Below, piece by piece: positions 54,000-61,983 of a stretch of 64,000 nt of DNA. Position numbers and translations under genes: made by a program. This stretch comes from Lachnospiraceae bacterium. GTDB taxonomy: Bacteria > Bacillota_A > Clostridia > Lachnospirales > Lachnospiraceae. The stretch lies in contig JAFRMI010000003.1 of assembly GCA_017430765.1 (NCBI GenBank), positions 1 to 64,000 of the forward strand. The letters are read 5' to 3'. Under the pieces are notes generated by a model. It was not told the origin of the DNA. It made no database searches and saw nothing but the letters and a program-made list of their open reading frames with translations. The stretch's first letter is position 1. Each line of letters begins with the position of its first letter.

Positions 54000-54200
54000 A
54001 TGAAGAAAGCGTCATTTGTTGTTGACATCCTGGATACGAGGAATCATACGTGGCAGGGAAAGCTGTACTGGGTGAATGAGAACAAGACCCGGACGTTCCG
54101 CAGCGCGCTGGAACTGATGCAGCTCATAAGCTCTGCCGTTGAGCCGGATGAGATTGCCGATATGGAAGAAGAGGAAGATCTGGCGGTGCAGTCCCTGTAG
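54000..54200 (+). CDS. Small protein resembling the C-terminus of the BTAD regulator
   Basis: 66 residues; RBS GAGGTG at good spacing, 6 nt after the regulator stop. The segment HTWQGKLYWVNENKTRTFRSALELMQLI aligns with YSTWQGFLYEEGGKEPAYFSSELELLNLML of the preceding protein, so it is a stand-alone copy of that module. An acidic tail (ADMEEEEDLA) follows. It may interact with the regulator or compete for its ligand; that is inference. Confidence 0.78.
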   Translation: MKKASFVVDILDTRNHTWQGKLYWVNENKTRTFRSALELMQLISSAVEPDEIADMEEEEDLAVQSL

Positions 54201-54460
54201 GGAAAGACGTCTGCCGTGCATGAAGCGGGCGGAGCAAATTTCTTAAATTTTACTGTCAGGACTTACAATAGACACACAGATGTGTTACTCTGTTTAATCG
54301 GATAGTTTTTGTACCATATTTTTTACAAAGACAATGAGTATATAAGGGGTTTTATCTACGAGGACACTTCCTGTGGCCGGAAAGAGCTTACGGAAGAGCG
54401 CGGGCACCTGGGAGCGGAATCGGACAATCATCAGAAATGCGGAGGGGCAGAACGGGGATT

Positions 54461-57259
54461 ATGTTCAATCGATATTTCAAACAAATGGCAGCAGGTGTGA
54501 TTGCCTGTGCTCTTGTTATGTCCGGCGCGGGCGCCGTGTACGCGGAGAGCCAGACGGAATCCGCGGTGGTTTCGGAGGTGTCTCCCTCTGAGACAGAAAG
54601 CGGAGGGGAGGTGACTCCGGGTACGGAAGAGACGGAAGCCGAAGTGACGCCGACACCGACGCCGGAGGCGGCACCGACACCGGAAGCGGAGGCAGAACCG
54701 GAGACAACACCGGCTCCGACCAGTGCCCCGGAAGCGGCACCTGCAGAGGCGGCACCCCAGACGGAGAGCGGGACGGAGAATCCGCCGGAAACATCTCCGG
54801 AGCAGCAGCACACGGCGGAGCAGGACCCGCAGAACGCCGGAGAGGATGGCGAGAATCCCGATTCGACGCCCGGGCAGCCGGAAACGGAGACGCCCAAGGC
54901 GGCCTCTTCCTTTACTTTGACGATCGATTATAAAAGTGCGGACAATACAGAAGCGCTGATTCCGGAACCGGAGCCGCTGATCTATGTGTATCTCGAGGAG
55001 AAGTCGGAGGCGGAAGACCGGGAACATCACTTCGCACCGGCGGCCTTTAATACCAATAAATCGACGGCGCTGATCCCGGCTATCGGTGCCGGAGAATACA
55101 ATCTGACGCTCTATACGGCCGATGACAAGGCCGCGGCGGATGCGGCGTGTACGGATCAGGCGATCCCGAACACTTCCATATTTAAGGCGGTCGGCGAAGC
55201 GGGCCAGATCGGCGCTTTCACGCTGCAGTCCCTGCCGGATTCCCAGACCATTAAGGAGACGGCGACGTCGCTTGACCTGCACGCGATGGCCGGCGACGCG
55301 ACGTTCAACGCCGGGGGAATCAAGAAGATCTCCGGCATCACGAAGACCGACAAGGTGTTCACGTTTGAACTCTACCGCGCGGATGACAAGTATGCGGTCA
55401 AAGAGAAGCTCTACGAGGCAAAGACAAGCGGGACGATCACGTCGGCGGACGGTCTGCCGTTCACGTTCGGCAGCATTGCGTTTACGAAAGCCGGAACGTA
55501 CTACTATGTGGTAAAGGAGAAGGCGGACGACGCAAAAGAAGGCTTCACGTATGATACGGCGGAATACCATCTTTCCGTGAAGGCGGAAGAGCAGGGAGGC
55601 TCCGTGTGCGTAAAGGAGATTGCAGTCGCTAAAGGAACAGCCGCAGCTGCCACCGTCAAGTTCAGTGCGGTCGCCGGACCGAAATTCAGGATCGACGGTA
55701 TCAAACCTGCCGATTACGAACTTTACGGCTATACAACAAAGAAGGAAGATCTGATTGATGCCGCGACGGGTTTGCTGAAAGACGGCGCGAAAAAAGCCGA
55801 GACAGATACTCCATCGACAGGTGATACCCATCTGCAGGCAAAGTTCCCCGCGTCCGGGGAAGGCGTGTACTTCGCGCTTGTGAAGACGGGCAGCAAGGTA
55901 CCGGAGGCGGTGATCGAGGTGACGCCCGGAAAGGACGGCGCCCCCGCGAGGTGGAATCTTTCGGGGAGCGGCTGTGAGTTCCTCAATACTTACAAGGCTG
56001 CGTCTGTGACCGAGACCGTGGGCGTGAAGAAGGTCGTGAAGGGCAATCCGGAGAAGACGGAGACCTTTACCTTCCTCATGAAGCGCACGAGCGGGAAGAA
56101 GGTCAGTGAGGTGACGATTAAGGGAAGCGGGGAGGCAACTTTCCCGAAGAGCCTGAAATTCAGCAAGACCGGAACGTATACCTATGTGGTAACCGAGACT
56201 GCGGGATCGACGAAGAACATGAAGTACGATTCGTCCTCTTACAAGGTGGTCTTCAAGGTGACCGACAACGGCAAGGGAAGCCTTGTGGCAAAGCGCACCA
56301 TCACGAAGGGCTCAAAAAGCGCGAGCAAGGTGACCTTCACGAATACCTATACGGAGCCCAAGGTGGATCCGGTCGTGACCGGCGATTTCTCCATCACGAA
56401 GGTGGATGAGTTTGACAAAGAGGGCGTGGAAGGTTCGGTCTATACAATCTACGGAGCCAAGGGGACGAAGGGCTCTTCGGCGCGCACGGCGGCGGAGAAG
56501 AACCTGAAGAGAGGCAAGATCGTCGACAGCCAGATCAAGAAGCTGACGAGCGAGAGCACCGGGGATGACGGCATCGTCACGTTTACCGGGCTCGAGTCCG
56601 GGACATATTACGTGATTCGCGAGACGACTGCTCCGAACGGTTACCAGAAGTCCGCGAACCCCATTATCATCAGCACGAAGGCAAAAGACGGGGTGTTTAG
56701 TGCGAACGTCATCGACAGCGGCGAGGGGACGGTCACCAAATCCAAGAGCGGGGAAGTGATCTGGACCGAACATCCCACGAGAGTCACCATCTACATGAAG
56801 TCCTCGAGCGGCGCTCTTCTCACGAACGCAAAACTGGAGCTTGTTGACAAGAGTACCGGCAAAGTAGTCGAGACCTGGAAGTCCGGAAAAACCAGCCACG
56901 AAGTGCGGTATCTGACGGCCGGACACCAGTACACCATCCGGCAGACCAACAAGCTGTCGGGGTATGAGCAGGCGAAGCCCGTGACATTTACGGTGACGAA
57001 AGAGGGTGTCGTGACGAACGATGTGATACAGTCGGTTACGATCACCAGCAAGAAGCTGACGTCCTCTTCCAGCAAGTCGTCGTCGAGCACGCGCCGGACG
57101 AACGGCAGTGCCGGAAGCAGGGGCAACACGACGACCGGCAACCGGACCAGGACGCAGAGCGCGAGGACAGGGGACTACGCCCCGATCGCGACGCTGATCG
57201 CTCTTATGGCAGCGGCGCTGGTTGCGGTGGTTCTGGTGCTTCGCAGAAAGAAGAGATAA
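54461..57259 (+). CDS. Isopeptide-domain surface protein with sortase-like anchor
   Basis: 932 residues. Signal peptide (MFNRYFKQMAAGVIACALVMSGAGAVYA), then a Pro/Glu/Thr-rich linker (about 30-145, PTPTPEA repeats). Several Spy0128/FctA-type pilin repeats follow (GVKKVVKGNPEKTETFTFLM, KFSKTGTYTYVVTET, KVTFTNTY). Then come an SpaA/Cna_B-type domain (FSITKVDEFDKEGVEGSVYTIY to GTYYVIRETTAPNGYQ) and another beta domain. The C-terminus has a variant sorting signal, SARTGD, then a helix and RRKKR. No sortase gene is in the window. The start at 54461 follows ACGGGG; a longer frame starts at 54437. Confidence 0.87.
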   Translation: MFNRYFKQMAAGVIACALVMSGAGAVYAESQTESAVVSEVSPSETESGGEVTPGTEETEAEVTPTPTPEAAPTPEAEAEPETTPAPTSAPEAAPAEAAPQTESGTENPPETSPEQQHTAEQDPQNAGEDGENPDSTPGQPETETPKAASSFTLTIDYKSADNTEALIPEPEPLIYVYLEEKSEAEDREHHFAPAAFNTNKSTALIPAIGAGEYNLTLYTADDKAAADAACTDQAIPNTSIFKAVGEAGQIGAFTLQSLPDSQTIKETATSLDLHAMAGDATFNAGGIKKISGITKTDKVFTFELYRADDKYAVKEKLYEAKTSGTITSADGLPFTFGSIAFTKAGTYYYVVKEKADDAKEGFTYDTAEYHLSVKAEEQGGSVCVKEIAVAKGTAAAATVKFSAVAGPKFRIDGIKPADYELYGYTTKKEDLIDAATGLLKDGAKKAETDTPSTGDTHLQAKFPASGEGVYFALVKTGSKVPEAVIEVTPGKDGAPARWNLSGSGCEFLNTYKAASVTETVGVKKVVKGNPEKTETFTFLMKRTSGKKVSEVTIKGSGEATFPKSLKFSKTGTYTYVVTETAGSTKNMKYDSSSYKVVFKVTDNGKGSLVAKRTITKGSKSASKVTFTNTYTEPKVDPVVTGDFSITKVDEFDKEGVEGSVYTIYGAKGTKGSSARTAAEKNLKRGKIVDSQIKKLTSESTGDDGIVTFTGLESGTYYVIRETTAPNGYQKSANPIIISTKAKDGVFSANVIDSGEGTVTKSKSGEVIWTEHPTRVTIYMKSSSGALLTNAKLELVDKSTGKVVETWKSGKTSHEVRYLTAGHQYTIRQTNKLSGYEQAKPVTFTVTKEGVVTNDVIQSVTITSKKLTSSSSKSSSSTRRTNGSAGSRGNTTTGNRTRTQSARTGDYAPIATLIALMAAALVAVVLVLRRKKR

Positions 57260-57268
57260 CAAGGACAG

Positions 57269-57300
57269 TGTGGGGCAGAGGACGCGTTCCTCCTGCCCCA
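57269..57300 (+). terminator. Hairpin after the surface-protein gene
   Basis: TGGGGCAGAGGA and TCCTCCTGCCCCA form a long stem with one bulge, 10 nt after the stop. There is no T run, so termination may be incomplete. Confidence 0.6.
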
Positions 57301-57421
57301 TAATTACGCGCGGAGCGGAGTGGAGACCGCAGGAATTCGGCAAGGGATTATACCGGCTGACGGTGGCCCGAATCCTGTGCGAAGTCCCGCGAGCGGGACT
57401 TGAACACAAATCCGGACCCAC

Positions 57422-57450
57422 TTGCGCAGAAAGGATTCCTGCTGTATACT
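57422..57450 (+). promoter_or_regulatory. Possible promoter of the divIC-tilS-hpt-ftsH run
   Basis: TTGCGC (57422-57427), 17-nt spacer, TATACT (57445-57450). TTGCGCAGAAAGG recurs at 57508, but without a -10 box there. Confidence 0.5.
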
Positions 57451-57534
57451 GTGAATAATTATATCCTGTGCGTGGGGGAGCTGCAGATCCTGCAGATTCG
57501 CACCGGATTTGCGCAGAAAGGGGAGCGCGCAGAC

Positions 57535-57861
57535 ATGCAGACAAGACGCAGCGGCAGAAAAAGACGGAGACGGAGCCGCATCAACCGGGAAAACCGCGCG
57601 GCTATGCTGGCGATCACAGCGGTCGTGTGCTTTTTGTTTGTCGTGCTCGCGATCGAGGGGTTTCGCCTGAACCGGAAAATTGACGCGAATGAGGCGCGCC
57701 GCATGGAACTGCTCTCCGAGATTGAGGAGGAGGAGTTGCGGACAACGGAGATTGAGGGTCTCCGTGAGCGCATGCAGTCGGAGGATTACATCAAGGAAGC
57801 GGCGAAGGAGAAACTCGGACTTGTCGAGGACGGAGAGGTGATTTTTAAACCGGCGGGCTGA
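57535..57861 (+). CDS. divIC: DivIC/FtsB-like septum formation initiator
   Basis: Bitopic division protein of 108 residues: a very basic N-terminus (RRSGRKRRRRSRINRENR), one helix (AAMLAITAVVCFLFVVLAIEGF), then a coiled coil (ARRMELLSEIEEEELRTTEIEGLRERM) and EDYIKEAAKEKLGLVEDGEVIF, the conserved end of this family. The ATG at 57535 follows GGGGAG. Position just before tilS, hpt and ftsH is the standard Firmicutes order. Confidence 0.9.
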   Translation: MQTRRSGRKRRRRSRINRENRAAMLAITAVVCFLFVVLAIEGFRLNRKIDANEARRMELLSEIEEEELRTTEIEGLRERMQSEDYIKEAAKEKLGLVEDGEVIFKPAG

Positions 57862-57919
57862 AAACCGCGGGAAACCGGCACCCACGTCAAAATTGCTCAG
57901 TGGGGCAGGGAGGATTGTA

Positions 57920-59356
57920 ATGGCGGAGCAGGAGGATATCCTGACGGACCCGCCGGGATCTATTATGACATTGTTTGATGAAGTAAGGGAACGGATCCGG
58001 AAAACCGGTATGCTGAGCGGATACGGCCGTGTAATTGCGGCTGTGTCCGGCGGAGCGGACTCGGTTTTCCTTTTTTATGCCCTGAAAGGGTTTTGCGAAG
58101 CGCAGAAAAAAAACGGAGAGACCTGTCCCGTATTGGAAGTTCTTCATATACACCATGGGATCCGAGGGGAGGAGGCGGACCGGGACGCCACTTTCACAGA
58201 GAATCTGTGCAGGAAGCACGGAGTGCCGTTTCACCTTGTGAAGCGGAACATTCCGGAGGAGGCCGGAGAGAGGGGAATGACGCTGGAGGAGGCCGGCCGG
58301 GCCGCCCGCTATGAAGAATTTGCCCGGATGGGGGAGATAGGACGGACCGCCATTGCTCTCGCCCATCATCGGGATGACCAGGCGGAGACGCTTCTCTTCC
58401 GCCTCGCCAGGGGAACCGGCCTTATGGGGCTCTCCGGTATGCGGGAGGTGCGGGGCTTCTATATCCGCCCGCTTCTTGGAGTATCCAGGGAAGCAATTGA
58501 ACAGTGCCTCCGGGAGAACAAAATGACCTGGATGGAAGATTCGACCAACCGGGAGAATGACGCCGCCAGAAACCGGATCCGCCACCACGTGCTCCCGGTT
58601 CTGTGTGCCGAGGTGAATCCGCGGGCGGCGGAGCACATCGCGCAGACGGCGGAGATGCTCGCGGAAGCGGGGGATTTCTTCCTCTTCGAGGCGGAGCGGC
58701 GGGCGGACCGGTATCTGGCGGAAGAACTGCCGGATCGCACCTTGATTCGAAGGGAGCTCCTTTCGGAGATGCCGGTCATGCAAAGCGAAGTGCTGCGGAT
58801 CGCCGTATCCCGCATCCCCCGCGCCATGCAGGGCAGGGATTTTGGCCGCGTGCATATTGAAGCGCTCCGGGAACTGCTCGCAAAAGAGGTGGGGAAGCAT
58901 CTGGATCTGCCGGGAGGCCTTATAGCGGAGCGCGTATCAGACGGCGTCCTTCTTGGATCCTCTCAAAATGCATCCGTTCCGAAGATGGCAGACAATGGAT
59001 GCATTTTCCTAAGGGAAGTGGAGGCTGTGCCTTTGCCGGTTCCCGAAAATCGGTATACGAAATGGTTTGATTATGATAAAATGAACCACGTACCCCAGGT
59101 TCGGACACGAAAAGAGGGGGACTATCTCACCGTAAACGCCGGGGGCGGGAGAAAAAGCCTGTCGGACTATTTTACGGATCAGAAAGTTCCAAAAGCGATG
59201 CGGGACCGTATCCTGCTTCTCGCTGACGGAAGTGAGATTATGTGGGTGACCGGCATGCGGATCGGATACCGCTACCGGATCACGGGCACAACAAAACGGT
59301 TTCTGCAGGCGGACTGGGATCCCGGATGTGAGGGCGGACCGGACCTGCCGGCATGA
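57920..59356 (+). CDS. tilS: tRNA(Ile)-lysidine synthase
   Basis: Modifies the wobble cytidine of the minor tRNA-Ile (CAU anticodon) to lysidine. The N-type ATP pyrophosphatase loop SGGADS lies at residues 43-48. HHGIRGEEADRD, ALAHHRDDQAETLLFRLARGTG and REEN-type ending (STNRENDAARNRIRHHVLPVL) are conserved; the C-terminal domain (VRTRKEGDYLTVNAGGGRKSLSDYFTDQKVP) is complete. The ATG at 57920 follows GGGAGG. Length is 478 residues. Essential gene; followed by hpt. Confidence 0.95.
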   Translation: MAEQEDILTDPPGSIMTLFDEVRERIRKTGMLSGYGRVIAAVSGGADSVFLFYALKGFCEAQKKNGETCPVLEVLHIHHGIRGEEADRDATFTENLCRKHGVPFHLVKRNIPEEAGERGMTLEEAGRAARYEEFARMGEIGRTAIALAHHRDDQAETLLFRLARGTGLMGLSGMREVRGFYIRPLLGVSREAIEQCLRENKMTWMEDSTNRENDAARNRIRHHVLPVLCAEVNPRAAEHIAQTAEMLAEAGDFFLFEAERRADRYLAEELPDRTLIRRELLSEMPVMQSEVLRIAVSRIPRAMQGRDFGRVHIEALRELLAKEVGKHLDLPGGLIAERVSDGVLLGSSQNASVPKMADNGCIFLREVEAVPLPVPENRYTKWFDYDKMNHVPQVRTRKEGDYLTVNAGGGRKSLSDYFTDQKVPKAMRDRILLLADGSEIMWVTGMRIGYRYRITGTTKRFLQADWDPGCEGGPDLPA

Positions 59357-59393
59357 CACAGCGTAAGGACAAGCGGACGGAAGGAGATGGATC

Positions 59394-59924
59394 ATGGATA
59401 AAATCAGTGTGATGATTCCCGAGGAGAAGATTGAAGAGCGGGCCAGGGAACTGGCTGAAATCATCGGCAGGGATTATGCGGGCAAGACGCTGCACATGAT
59501 CTGCGTTATGAAGGGCGGCGTCTACTTCCTGACGATTCTCTCCAAATACATTACGGAGGACGTACCGGTCACATTGGACTTTATGTCCGTATCCAGCTAC
59601 GGCGACGATACGGTATCGAGCGGAATCGTGAAGATCGTGAAGGATCTGGACCAGCCGCTGGAAGGGAGAGACGTGCTGGTCGTCGAGGACATCATCGACT
59701 CCGGACGGACACTGCACTATCTGCTGGAGATCCTCAAAGGAAGAAAACCGGCCTCTCTGCGGATCTGCACGCTGCTTGACAAGCCGGACCGGCGGGTGTG
59801 CGACGTGAATGTGGATTACTGCGGGTTTGTGATCGAGGACAAGTTTGTCGTCGGCTGCGGACTCGATTATATGCAGAAATACAGAAATCTCCCCTATATC
59901 GGGGTAGTGGAACAGGAGAATTAA
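59394..59924 (+). CDS. hpt: Hypoxanthine phosphoribosyltransferase
   Basis: Purine salvage enzyme that converts hypoxanthine or guanine with PRPP to IMP or GMP. The PRPP-binding motif is [14 protein letters not shown]; the catalytic loop region ([15 protein letters not shown]) and C-terminal [15 protein letters not shown] are standard. Length is 176 residues. RBS GGAAGGAG. It lies between tilS and ftsH, as in many Firmicutes. Confidence 0.95.
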   Translation: MDKISVMIPEEKIEERARELAEIIGRDYAGKTLHMICVMKGGVYFLTILSKYITEDVPVTLDFMSVSSYGDDTVSSGIVKIVKDLDQPLEGRDVLVVEDIIDSGRTLHYLLEILKGRKPASLRICTLLDKPDRRVCDVNVDYCGFVIEDKFVVGCGLDYMQKYRNLPYIGVVEQEN

Positions 59925-59928
59925 GAAT

Positions 59929-61779
59929 TTGGAACGGAACAGGGGACGGGGCATCTTCATCTATGTGGTGATGATCCTTGCATTTTTGATGGCGTATTAC
60001 TACATCAGCAGGCGCGATGTCGATGTTGAGCCTGCCTACAGCTACGCCGCCTTTCAGAAAGATCTGGCCGACGGACAGGTGGAGGCAGTTGAAATTAAGC
60101 CGAACACGCAGGTCCCGACCGGGCAGATCGCGGTCACTTTGAAATCAAAAGGGACGGAGCAGTTCTTCGATACGGACGTGAACGCGGTACGGGAGATGGT
60201 GGAGACCAAATACCCGGCGGTTCGCGTCACCGTGCGGAATGTACCCCAGGAGAGTCTGTTTGCGTCGACGATCCTGCCGGTGCTTCTCATGATCGGCGCG
60301 CTGTTCATCCTGATGCTGTTCATGTCGAGGAGCGCGGGCGGCGGGGCCAATTCCCAGATGATGAATTTCGGAAAGTCGCGCGCCCGGATGTACAGCGGGG
60401 ACGGCAACAAGATTACCTTCGCGGACGTCGCGGGACTTGACGAGGAGAAAGAGGATCTCGCGGAGATCGTCGATTTCCTGAAGGATCCGGGAAAATACAC
60501 CAAAGTCGGCGCAAGAATCCCCAAAGGGGTGATTCTCGTCGGACCTCCGGGAACCGGAAAAACCCTGATCGCGAAGGCGGTCGCCGGGGAGGCGGGGGTG
60601 CCGTTCTTCTCCATCTCCGGTTCGGACTTTGTCGAGATGTTCGTCGGTGTCGGCGCGTCCCGTGTCAGGGATCTCTTTGAGGATGCCAAAAAGAACCGTC
60701 CCTGTATTGTATTTATCGATGAGATTGATGCGGTCGCCAGAAGGAGAGGCGCCGGACTTGGCGGCGGTCACGACGAGAGGGAGCAGACACTCAACCAGCT
60801 GCTCGTGGAGATGGACGGTTTCGGAGTCAACGAGGGCATTATCGTGATGGCGGCGACAAACCGCGTGGATATTCTGGACCCGGCGATCCTGCGCCCGGGC
60901 CGGTTTGACCGGAAAGTGTCGGTCGGCATGCCCGATGTGAAGGGCCGCGAGGAGATCCTCAAAGTCCACGCGAAGGGGAAGCCGCTCGGCGATGACGTGG
61001 ATCTTAAGCAGGTCGCGCAGACGACAGCCGGTTTTTCCGGTGCGGATCTTGAGAATCTGCTCAATGAGGCGGCGATCACCGCGGCGAAAGCGGGACGCGT
61101 CTTTCTTCTGATGGAAGACATCAAGGGCGCTTTCGTGAAGGTCGGGATCGGCGCGGAGAAGAGGAGCAAGATCATCTCGGAGAAAGACAAGCGGATCACC
61201 GCGTTCCACGAGGCGGGACATGCGGTCCTCTTCCATCTGCTCCCGGATGTGGGCCCCGTGTATTCGGTTTCGATCATTCCGACGGGGATGGGGGCGGCCG
61301 GCTACACCATGCCGCTGCCAGAAAAAGACGAGTTATTCAATACGCGCGGCCGCATGCTGCAGGATATTATCGTCGCTCTGGGCGGACGTGTCGCTGAGGA
61401 GCTGGTCTTTGACGACATTACAACGGGCGCTTCACAGGATCTGAAGAATGCGACCGCGACCGCCAAGGCGATGGTGACCAAGTACGGATTCTCCTCCAAG
61501 ATCGGACTCGTCTCGTACGACAGCGGGAACGAGGTCTTCATCGGCCGCGACTATGAAAAGACGCGGGATTACAGTGAGCGTACGGCGGACTCCATTGATG
61601 CGGAAGTCCGCTCCATCATTGAAAAATGCTACAGCGAAGCCAAACGGATCATTCTCGAGCACAAGACGGAGCTCACTGCCTGCGCCGAGCTGCTCCTTAA
61701 GAAGGAGAAGATCGGACGGACGGAATTCGAGTCCCTCTTTGCCGCCCCCCAGCCGGCTGTGCCTGCGGGAGAGAATTGA
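59929..61779 (+). CDS. ftsH: ATP-dependent zinc metalloprotease FtsH
   Basis: Membrane-anchored AAA+ protease of 616 residues that degrades misfolded membrane proteins and regulators. Membrane helices lie at about 9-26 and 113-131 around an extracytoplasmic loop. Walker A GPPGTGKT is at 205-212, Walker [10 protein letters not shown], the second region of homology [20 protein letters not shown], and zinc site HEAGH at 427-431 with the third ligand further on. The start is TTG, 10 nt after AGGAG in the end of hpt. The C-terminus ends in a short linker ([12 protein letters not shown]). Confidence 0.95.
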   Translation: MERNRGRGIFIYVVMILAFLMAYYYISRRDVDVEPAYSYAAFQKDLADGQVEAVEIKPNTQVPTGQIAVTLKSKGTEQFFDTDVNAVREMVETKYPAVRVTVRNVPQESLFASTILPVLLMIGALFILMLFMSRSAGGGANSQMMNFGKSRARMYSGDGNKITFADVAGLDEEKEDLAEIVDFLKDPGKYTKVGARIPKGVILVGPPGTGKTLIAKAVAGEAGVPFFSISGSDFVEMFVGVGASRVRDLFEDAKKNRPCIVFIDEIDAVARRRGAGLGGGHDEREQTLNQLLVEMDGFGVNEGIIVMAATNRVDILDPAILRPGRFDRKVSVGMPDVKGREEILKVHAKGKPLGDDVDLKQVAQTTAGFSGADLENLLNEAAITAAKAGRVFLLMEDIKGAFVKVGIGAEKRSKIISEKDKRITAFHEAGHAVLFHLLPDVGPVYSVSIIPTGMGAAGYTMPLPEKDELFNTRGRMLQDIIVALGGRVAEELVFDDITTGASQDLKNATATAKAMVTKYGFSSKIGLVSYDSGNEVFIGRDYEKTRDYSERTADSIDAEVRSIIEKCYSEAKRIILEHKTELTACAELLLKKEKIGRTEFESLFAAPQPAVPAGEN

Positions 61780-61830
61780 ACCGCGTCACACAAATTCCCC
61801 GCCTCTTAGCCGCAGAAGCGCAGGCGGGGG

Positions 61831-61866
61831 TTAAGGGGGCTGCTGCCCTGACTTAACTCTTTTGAT
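61831..61866 (+). terminator. Terminator region after ftsH
   Basis: TTAAG-GGG pairs with CCC-CTTAA with a bulge, followed by CTCTTTTGATC. An upstream hairpin (CCCCGCCT at 61797-61804 with AGGCGGGG at 61822-61829) and a downstream one (61877-61902, TTTCAGCCC/GGGCTGAAA) flank it. Confidence 0.6.
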
Positions 61867-61983
61867 CTTAAACCGGTTTCAGCCCGTCAGCATGGGCTGA
61901 AACTGACAGTTTCTTTGCAGGCAGCGGGGAGAAGTGCCGAACCGCTGCCGGAATCTTTTATTGTAACCGGAGATGTGACTTTC

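Noticed and set aside
54620..54900. Short tandem DNA repeats encoding a separate element
   Set aside because: They encode the Pro/Glu/Thr linker of the surface protein and are codon-level repetition.
54431..55831. 466-codon minus-strand open frame opposite the surface protein
   Set aside because: Arg/Gly/Leu-rich low-complexity translation produced by the reverse of the Pro/Glu/Thr linker; no RBS.
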